A stretch of DNA of 64,000 nt from Kondoa malvinella. Lineage: Eukaryota > Basidiomycota > Agaricostilbomycetes > Agaricostilbales > Kondoaceae. The notes below the pieces were generated by a model. That model was not told the DNA's origin. It did not search any database and was given only the letters and a program-made list of their open reading frames with translations. The stretch lies in the NCBI GenBank assembly GCA_039545315.1, contig BCIM01000001.1:1893783-1957782 (forward strand), read 5' to 3'. The translations under genes were made by a program, and so were the position numbers. This document shows positions 56,948 through 64,000 of this stretch, piece by piece. Numbering within the stretch: the first letter of the stretch is position 1; each line of letters starts with the position of its first letter.

Positions 56948-58562
56948 CTAAGAAGTGAGATGGTAGAAGTAGCCGAGGAGGAGCTCGCTGAACTGGATCA
57001 GATGCTCGTAGCTGAAGCCTTCTGCAGTGTCGAGATCGAAAGCGTTGTGGTAGGCAGGGTTTGACGTCTCGGTGATTGCCTCAAAGGGATAGACAGCAGC
57101 AACACCAGCAGTGTTCCAGGCTGGGCGCAAGAGGTTAGCTATTGATGAAAAGTTTGAGAAGATTGTACGCACGTGCATGGTCAGAGCAGGCCTAGAAAAT
57201 CGCAAGAGCAGACATCAGCGAAAAGCCGGTTACTGAAGCTGCAGACTTACATAGCCACAGAAGTCATTGGTAATGTTGACTGGGAAGCGACCTCCTTCAA
57301 CATTCTTGGGCAGAACGTAGTTGGCTGCTACTGATTTTGTGTATCTGTTGAGCGATGCGGATGTTCTGTCAGTGACGAATCCCACTGAAGACGCGTGTCA
57401 GGTGAAGAAGGCTTCTGCTACAAAGAGACCTACTAGTGAAGTTGAGGCCAGGTTGGTTGTAAGCCTGCACTGAAGTCAGACAGGGTATTCGAACTAAGGA
57501 GCAACACGTACAGTCATGTCATAGTTGCACATTGCCTTGACTTCAATTCCACCGTTGGTGTACTGTGCAGCGATTGCCGTGCTTCCTCGAAGACCAACCT
57601 GAGTGGAGATGAGACCACACAATTAGGTTTAGAAAGTAATCTCACCTCTTCTGCTGCGTAGAACTGAACCTCGATAGGACTTTTTGGCTTATAGCCGCTT
57701 TGCACCAAGACTCGGAAAGTTTCTAGTAGGTTGGAGATACTTGATCCGTCATCGTCCGCGCCTAAACGATACTGTAAGACGATGTACGATAAAGCAAAAG
57801 AAGCCTTACCGGGTGCTCGTGCGCTCGCAGGGTTAACTCTCGCGCCAATGCTATCAAGATGCGCACCAGCGATGGTCACAGCAGTGTCCGTCGGGTCGGA
57901 GCCTTCGATACGAGCGATGATGGAGTCTTGAGCGAATGTGTTTGTGAATCGGCGCACTGAAGCATCTGGTCGGTTGCCGATAATCTGAGTGAGGCGATTG
58001 AAGATGACATTCGGAGCTTCAAGTCCACCAGGAGCAGTGTAGTATCGAGTAAAGATCGTTTGTAGCTCTCCGACGTAGGTGCGAAGGTTGTTGATATCGA
58101 GCATCTTGACCATGTCTTTGACAGCTTTGACAGGTTTGACCTTGCTTGGGAAAGTTTGCATAGCTTGCCGCTTGTTTCTGCTGTTACGAGCAGCTGACGG
58201 GCGGCTTAATCAACCAACTCACAGCGGATTGAACAACGGCTTACCTTCCAGGTCATGATCAATAACATCAAAGAACCGAGGACCCTCTTCAGCAATGAGG
58301 TGCTCCATCTCCGACTCGGTGAATGGAATTGGCTCTTGACCTTCCGAGAAACGGAGGAGGTGAGTGAGGTCTACAAAACCGAACGTCAAAACTTCACGCT
58401 ACTTTGACGAGATGATGATAAGCTACCTGATCCGGAGACTTCTGATGTCCGGTGAGATGCAAGCCAGTCTTGAACGTTGAATGATTCCGCGTCTGCATGA
58501 TGCCGGTGCGCAGACACGGAGAGCAAGGCGGATAGCAGGAAGATAGTAGAAGAGGCCTTCAT
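56948..58562 (-). CDS. secreted M28-family aminopeptidase
   Basis: Zinc metallo-exopeptidase releasing N-terminal residues from peptides outside the cell. ATG 58562 starts a signal peptide (MKASSTIFLLSALLSVSA), followed by a propeptide (ESFNVQDWLAS, LTHLLRFSEGQEPIPFTESEME). The catalytic domain has the M28 metal ligands in order: TVTIAGAHLDSIG (His), ADDDGSS (bridging Asp), FYAAEEVGLRGS (catalytic Glu and ligand Glu) and KAMCNYDMT (Asp). Near the end, GRFPVNITNDFCGYACSDHA and AVYPFEAITETSNPAYHNAFD carry the last His region. It ends YEHLIQFSELLLGYFYHLTS at 56948. About eight introns. It resembles fungal leucyl aminopeptidases such as Lap1 and bacterial leucyl aminopeptidase. Confidence 0.9.
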
Positions 58563-59076
58563 TGTGTAGAAGTAAACTTGAGAGAGATATGAAGTAAGGA
58601 CAGACTAGGATGAGAAGATACTTTGAAGCGAGCGGAAATGAAAGTTTGGATAGCGACAACGAAGGGAGCGATAAGACTTCAAAACACAGTGTCCATCCTG
58701 GAGAATGGCAGCGCGTGCTGCACAGGCATGTGTCCGAGGGAAAACAACATCTCTAGCATGACCGTTGGAGATTGAGTTCACTAAAATAGCACGACCCGCT
58801 CCTTGGGCCGCACCTGATAGCCCGATAAGCCTATGCAGCACACGGTGCAAGTGGACATCGCATTGTTGTTTTCTGGCGGTCGCGGTCGCCCGTCTCTCGT
58901 ATCTCCTTGATTTCCCGTTATCTTCTGCCATTATCATCTGTCTTGAAGTCTTGGTGTTTCTGTCTGTCGTCGTTCTTTTCTCGTTAGTAAAGCTAGCGCG
59001 TAGCTCTGTATCTCCTCTGACAAATGCTGTGTCCAGCCTCACACTCTTTTGACGCCCACACTCATTTAACCAAATC
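58563..59076. other. divergent promoter between two secreted-protein genes
   Basis: About 510 bp between the M28 aminopeptidase (-) and the CPL1-like protein (+), both with signal peptides. A 223-codon minus-strand frame (58605-59276) spans it and the first exon of the + gene but has no ATG in a sensible place or protein-like composition. No motif stands out. Confidence 0.45.
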
Positions 59077-60291
59077 ATGCTCGGTCTCTCAGTAGCTCTT
59101 TCTGTCCTTGGTCTGACCGCCTTTGTCAACGCGCAAAACACTTTCATCCGCAATGGTGGCTTTGAAGCTTGCCCTAATGAGGAATCAGGTGAGCAATTCC
59201 TTATTGTCGCGATCACATAAGCTGATCGTCTGGATAGATCCACCATTTTGGAGTCAATACCAGGGCAGTTCTGCATTTGTCAGTTGCTCCGCTGTAGACC
59301 CTCGTACTGGTTCATATGCAAGTGAGTGTCGGCGTATCTTCTTGTTTCTAGGCTGACTCTGTTGCGCTTTCAGCTATTCTCGGCGACCCTGTTTCCAACG
59401 TTGGCTATCAACAAACATCAACGCTCGTTGCTGGCCAGCAATACTACGCGTCTTTCTCGCTCGCGCACATCGCCGGAAACGATGGAGATGTCATGGATGC
59501 CAGCCAGTACGGCTTTGACGTTACTGTATGTGCTACACTCCGTCAATGACCTGATTCTGAAGGAATTGTGATAGGTCGGCTCTGCTGATGTTGGACCTAC
59601 TGCAGTCCAATTAGCTCGCCAGACCAACTACTTGGAAGCTGGCACATCATATGGCAACTACCAGCAATACACCAGTGCTGTCTTCACGTGCGCAATCTTC
59701 GCAGACGAAGTCCTACTTTGGCTGATTTCGGATACAGAGCAACTGGCAACGACATTGTCCGCTTCTCTGGCTTCACTGAATTCGGCTTCTTTCTCATAGA
59801 TGACATTGCAATCATTCCTGGTAAGTCTGCTAATCACTGACACAAACATCCTCTGATAGCTGGTGGTAGACGGCAGCCCTATCCCATCTGGCGTCTTCAC
59901 ACGCGAACGCCTTCGCCGCGATCTAGACAGATTAGAGAAAGCCAAACGCGCAAACCCAGACTGCCCCATTGGTCATCTCTCTTGCCCTATTCCAGGTCGT
60001 ATCGGTACAGAGGTATGTTCAAAACCCAAAGCTAGCCAATGCAGGTGCTGAGCTATCTACAGTGCATTGACCCAGCATACGAACTCGAATCTTGCGGAGG
60101 ATGTGTCGCTCCAGGCTCCAGCGGTGTTGACTGCACTCAATTGGCCGGTGTACTTGGTGTCGGTTGCTCTGAGGGTTCTTGCATTGCTTGTGAGTTCAGC
60201 TGGCGTTCCAGGATACCATGAAGCTGACGTCTGTTCAGTCTCCTGCCAGCCTGGATTCGTTCTCAAGGGATCAGAATGCACCAAGGCATAA
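59077..60291 (+). CDS. secreted protein with C-terminal CPL1/PriA-like Cys-rich domain
   Basis: ATG 59077 gives a signal peptide (MLGLSVALSVLGLTAFVNAQ), then a beta-rich domain: NTFIRNGGFEACPNEES, PPFWSQYQGSSAFVSCSAV, ILGDPVSNVGYQQT, YYASFSLAHIAG and a closing IDDIAIIPDGSP. This has the shape of a carbohydrate-binding-module-like jelly roll. After a basic linker (RERLRRDLDRLEKAKR) comes the Cys-rich block CPIGHLSCPIPGRIGTE, CIDPAYELESCGGCVAPGSSGVDCTQLAGVLGVGCSEGSCI, then SCQPGFVLKGSECTKA and TAA 60289-60291. That pattern (CP.G..SCPIPG, ELESCGGC, DC..L..V..V.C..G.C) is the CPL1-like domain of basidiomycete PriA and CPL1 proteins. Likely cell-wall or extracellular. About seven introns. The domain assignment of the N-terminal half is inference. 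Confidence 0.8.
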
Positions 60292-60558
60292 AACAGCAAT
60301 TGGTTTCTTTCGCTTTTCTCACTCGACAACCACTTTGATGTGCTGCATGTTACATGTGCAGCTGGGTAGGATCGAGAAAGCTTGCAGGATGTACTGTGTG
60401 CTACAAAATGCATGCATGCCCCTGTTTCGAAGCTTGCTCTGACACCGTAAAGGCTTCACAATATACCCGAATTTTGATACCTGCCATTACAGAGATTCCC
60501 AAAGGCGCATTGCCCTGTACTGTTGCCCGCTTTTGTTGCCTTCAAGCAAAATGCCAGC
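60292..60558. other. short intergenic region
   Basis: About 270 bp between two plus-strand genes. Small frames here do not resemble proteins; it likely holds the 3' UTR of the CPL1-like gene and the promoter of the next. Confidence 0.45.
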
Positions 60559-62534
60559 ATGCTCGTGAATTTGGGAAAGCTGTTCAGTCTCAAGCCAAAG
60601 AGTCCTACTCTAAATGCACTGGGAGAAGCTGTCAGTGAGGACTTGGCGACGCGTGATAGTGCTGTGTAAGCTTGAAGACTGGTTGAGCCAGGCTTTCCGC
60701 TCACATTGGATGACGCTACTAGTACTTCATTAGGCTACTTCAATCCTGCTCGAGATGTCAAAAGCCTCTGCAAGAGGGTGATTGCAACGATACCACGTCC
60801 AACTGTCCTTCTTGTGTTGTCGCCCAGAGTCCGTCGCCTGTGTCAAACTATCTGCCATCTCCCGCCCTAAGAACATCTGCATCGAGCGACAAGTCCTCAC
60901 AATCGTTCGCTATCCCATCTTCCTCACCTCGTGATGAGCGTGTCAGGTGCGCCCACTGTCGCAAGGTAGTGCAAGGACGTTTGCGCAGGGAACGATGTAA
61001 CGGATGTTATAATTGGTTGCGCAACAAGGGGTCTGATAAGCCTGAATCTGCATTCGACGACAGCCTGTACATACGAGGGCTTCCATTCCACACCAAAAGC
61101 AAATCTACAGCTCCTAGTCCTGCTTCATCCACTCTACATCTCCGACATGCAGCACACGGACCCGCAAGTACATCATCTTCTTCAGCCTACTCATTCAGTG
61201 AAGATACTCAGACTGCTGTCGTTGGCTCGCTAATCAAGTGTTCATTATCGCGCTCATAATGTCCGTGAGCCGACCTGCCTGCTCCAATTGCGGCTCAAAT
61301 CGCGGCAACCACGCGAAGGGTCGATGCAGCGCATGCTATGCGTGGTGGAAAAGCAAGGGAGTTGATAAACCGATTGCACCTGAGAAGAAAGAGCGAAGCA
61401 CAACTCCAGTTTCGGAAAACGCGCACGATTCAGGCCAGCCTGCTGTGATGACACTACTGCCGCAATCTCATGCGCCCTCATCAAAGCGACAAAGAGTGAT
61501 ACAAGACGATGATTCAACCTCTCGCAGCAAAAGACTAAAGCGGCATGCGATAACATTCCCCAGTCAAGGTGAAGGAGATCAGTCTGAAGACGAAGAAGCG
61601 TTTTCCAGTTCCTCTGAACCCGATGCTGAAAGCACTTCCTCTGAATCCGATGCTGACGATACTGTTTCTGCTTCCGACGAAAGTGGCCAAATATCTTCGA
61701 CCGACACGCCTACCTGCAAGAACTGCAAGAAATTGATCTTCCCTGGCAGACCTGCGCTCGGCTGGTGTCAGAATTGCTACCGCTATCAGCTGAGGAACAA
61801 GAAGGACCGTCCGTCCAGCTTGTGGGGTGATGAATTGTATTCGCAAGGCAGGGAATGGCCGGCAGCCAAGCGGGCTGGGAAGACTCGAGCGAAGTCGCCA
61901 GAACACCAATCAGGGGAAGAGTCGTCCGATGACCGCCACGACACAATCGAAGCAGATGTGGGCATGCTGCCTGCCAAATGTCCGATCTGCTGCAGTTGTT
62001 CAAAGCTGGTGTTTCCCGGTAGACCAAGATGCGGATTTTGCAATGCTTGTTACAGCTATCAGCAACGAAATGGTATACCCAGGCCATTCACTCTATTTCG
62101 CCCTGGCAAGACGTCGCTCGGCAGCGTTGACAGAGTTTTCAAGCATGTCACGACGAGCAGGGAACGCAAAGACCCGATCGCAGAAGTCAATGTAGAGGAC
62201 AAGGAGGGACATCTGGAAAGCGACTCGCTGACTCTGCCTCGTCTCATTCCTACCGCAGTGACCGTCGAAAGCGAGAGAGACATTGCGGCCTTTTCAGACG
62301 CTTTACGGCGTTTGAGTCCATGCCTGGGTCCTGCTGTTGCCTTGAAGCTGTGGAAGAAGGGCGTGCGAGGAGTAGAGGATCTGCCTCAGCTGCAATGGCA
62401 TGAGTTTCACGATTTGATGGGTGTTCACCGGTCAGTCACCTCTGTACAATACTTTGGCTCTGCTCATTGACTGTAGCATGCTGATCGAGATCGAGATTAA
62501 AAGCATGAAAAGCCAGCAGAGAGAAGTCGCATGA
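60559..62534 (+). CDS. protein with tandem GATA-like Cys4 fingers
   Basis: ATG 60559 (MLVNLGKLFSLKPKSP) splices (GTAAGC...CATTAG) in frame to LLQSCSRCQKPLQEGDCN. Four related fingers follow: 60948-61043 (CAHC..CNGCYNWLRNKGSDKP), 61280-61372 (CSNC..CSACYAWWKSKGVDKP), 61715-61813 (CKNC..CQNCYRYQLRNKKDRP) and 61988-62086 (CCSC..CNACYSYQQRNGIPRP). A degenerate Cys4 lies at 60747-60815. Consensus: C-x2-C-x(11-13)-C-x2-C-Y-x-[WY]-x6-x-[KR]-P. The second half keeps GATA-finger spacing. Between fingers are acidic Ser-rich linkers and a basic SSKRQR..SKRLKRH nuclear-signal-like patch. The C-terminus (LGPAVALKLWKKGVRGVEDLPQLQWHEFHDLMGVHRMLIEIEIKSM) looks like a SAM domain. A likely 41 bp intron (about 61199-61239) joins the two halves; otherwise the frames meet at TAATG. 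Probably a nuclear DNA- or RNA-binding protein. Confidence 0.65.
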
Positions 62535-62582
62535 GCAGAAGCTGGACAATGAGACACATCTAATACGATTCCGCTTGTACAT

Positions 62583-64000
62583 TCACATTGACGCAAAAAG
62601 TTCATTGTACTTCTCTTCAGCATTCTTGATGCAGTCGTGAGCATACAAAGTTGATTGTGTCGTCCTTTGCAATTGATCAGCGCGCATATCTGAATCGTTA
62701 CGAGGAAGCCTTACTTGTCGACCGCCTTGTCTGGATTCGATCCGCCCGATGCTTTGGCTTTTCTGAACGCTTCGTTGCGTGCATCTTGAGCTGCTTTGTC
62801 TTTGAGATGCATTTGTTTTCTGCTCATCATAGCATGTCAAAGCAGGAACGAAGAGCAACATAAGCTACGTACCCATTAGCAGCTGCCGTTTCGACCGCCC
62901 AATCTGCTCTGCCCTTCCGCAATGCTTGGTAAACTCGTAAAGCCTTGTTGATCTCTTCTTTCGATCGAACTTTGCTCATGACCACCCCAAGCACCGCTCC
63001 GTCCTACATTCTCATTAATGAATGCTAAGCAGTCATCAGCGGAAGTACCTCTATCGCCAAAGCTGCACCCTGAGCCAGATCTACATCTCTATCAGCTCGA
63101 TCCGCCTCGCTGACAATACACTCACGAGGTAAAGTAGGATGGCAAGCATCACCAACCAAACACAGATTCCCTTCTACCCAAGAAGGCAAAGGATGATGAA
63201 CGCGCAACTTCCACTCCAACACATCCGCATCAGGCACGAGATGCAAGAGCTTCTGGACTCGAGGGTTGTACATTTCGAATGTTTCCAGCATTTCTGCTCG
63301 CGAGCCTGAAGCTGTCCAGTTGTCACCTTCGGCAAAGTGGATATCCTGGAGGATATCAGATGAGCGCCTGCAAGGCAGCAAAGACATACAGGATGGGCAG
63401 TAGACATGTTGAAGACTGTGCCGCCGCATATGGGGTAAGCGATAATGTGTCGGCCAGGAGCGATCCAGCGATACGAAGTGTTGTCGGTAAAGAATGGAAT
63501 GAGCTCGGGATCTTCCTTGATCTGATCTCTATGAATTAATATCCGGTAGGCAGCTTGATCAGTATCCACAACCGAATCCACTTGGCCTATGAAGGCATCA
63601 GCATTAATCAGAAGAACAGCACGACAGACCGACCTTCTTTCGCCAGCATGCTGCCTCTAGCTTTCGATTTCACTCCATCCGCTCCAATTATCAAATCATA
63701 CTCCTGCCATGATGACGATCCATCCCTGCTCTCTACCTTGATGCGCGGGGTACCTTCGAACTCATGTTCAGTAACTCTTTGGCCAACTTGAATCTTGATT
63801 CGATCTCCTTGCCGCCTCACACCTTCTAACAGCGTCTTTTGTAGGTCTTTTCGATGCAAGACCTAAATAAAGGGTCATTTAGGTGGTAGGCGGACGGGCA
63901 AAAGACGTACAATGAAAGGATAACCAAACTCTTCTTTAATGTACGAGTAATCAACTTTGGATAAGATCTCATCGCTGACCGCATCCAACACCTGAACACC
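62583..64000 (-). CDS. FAD-dependent monooxygenase (salicylate/hydroxybenzoate hydroxylase type), 3' part
   Basis: Class A flavoprotein hydroxylase; the N-terminus with the FAD-binding GxGxxG lies beyond the right edge. Visible from the edge: VLDAVSDEILSKVDYSYIKEEFGYPFIVLHRKDLQKTLLEG and the mid motif YDLIIGADGVKSKARG (DG fingerprint). Next are TSYRWIAPGRHIIAYPICGGTVFNM and WKLRVHHPLPSWVEGNLCLVGDACHPTLP (GD motif contacting FAD), then LAQGAALAIED. The C-terminus VRSKEEINKALRVYQALRKGRADWAVETAA and TLYAHDCIKNAEEKYNELFASM has the usual HD segment; stop at 62583. About seven introns. Such enzymes hydroxylate aromatic rings with NAD(P)H and O2; the substrate is not clear. Convergent with the finger-array gene, 48 bp between stops. 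Confidence 0.85.

Noticed and set aside
56792..57064. 90-codon plus-strand frame after the helicase
   Set aside because: It overlaps the end of the helicase and the antisense of the M28 peptidase C-terminus (HNAFD...FYHLTS), which is the real coding strand.
58605..59276. 223-codon minus-strand open frame
   Set aside because: It covers the divergent promoter and the first exon of the CPL1-like gene, with no domain or good splice context.
1..64000. Secondary-metabolite cluster (two MFS transporters, two FAD enzymes)
   Set aside because: These genes are far apart, interspersed with housekeeping genes, and no polyketide, peptide or terpene synthase is present.

Overview
The window is nuclear DNA from a compact, intron-rich fungal genome, most likely a basidiomycete. 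Almost every gene is broken by several 42 to 70 bp GT-AG introns with CTAAC/CTGAC-like branch sites. Genes lie on both strands with mostly 50 to 700 bp between them. Gene families typical of Basidiomycota are present: a CPL1/PriA-like secreted Cys-rich protein, a DUF7918-like protein and a Pal1-like protein. The tight packing would suit a small-genome lineage such as some Pucciniomycotina, but that placement is a guess. I saw no rRNA, tRNA, CRISPR array, transposon or virus-like segment. Coordinates are CDS spans from start to stop codon with introns included; exon joins were worked out by hand from splice signals and reading frame.

Layout. 1-8.1 kb: 5' end of a GTPBP1-like GTPase (-), a multidrug-type MFS transporter (+), a small secreted Cys-rich protein (-), a DAO-family FAD oxidoreductase (-) and a secreted nicotinamidase-like hydrolase (+). 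The last two are divergent and share a promoter with three AGATAAG sites. 8.3-16.1 kb: BTB/POZ protein (-), AreA/Nit2-type GATA factor (+) with an inverted pair of GATA sites upstream, and sphingoid-base kinase (-). 16.4-23.7 kb: C2H2 factor (+), TAF13 (-), an F-box-like protein (-), a small acidic-tailed protein (-) and the mitochondrial ADP/ATP carrier (+). 23.9-36.7 kb: a second MFS transporter (-), a DUF7918-like protein (+), a long CNH-domain protein (-) and a WG/GW-repeat plus RS-rich protein (-). 37.3-45.1 kb: a multi-pass membrane protein, PP2A scaffold subunit A, a Pal1-like protein and an uncharacterised protein (all +). 45.1-53.1 kb: TRAPPC8/Trs85, an F-box protein and a SNF5/Sfh1 chromatin remodeller subunit (all -). 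53.3-64 kb: an Upf1-like SF1 helicase (+), an M28 aminopeptidase (-), a CPL1-like secreted protein (+), a protein with a tandem array of unusual GATA-like Cys4 fingers (+) and the 3' part of a FAD monooxygenase (-, runs off the right edge).

Most genes are unrelated housekeeping genes. The one local functional theme is nitrogen: a GATA regulator lies a few kb from two divergent genes that could release ammonia (amine/amino-acid oxidation and nicotinamide hydrolysis), and their shared promoter carries GATA sites. The most unusual proteins are the Cys4-finger array (60559-62534) and the WG/GW-RS protein (34460-36746).
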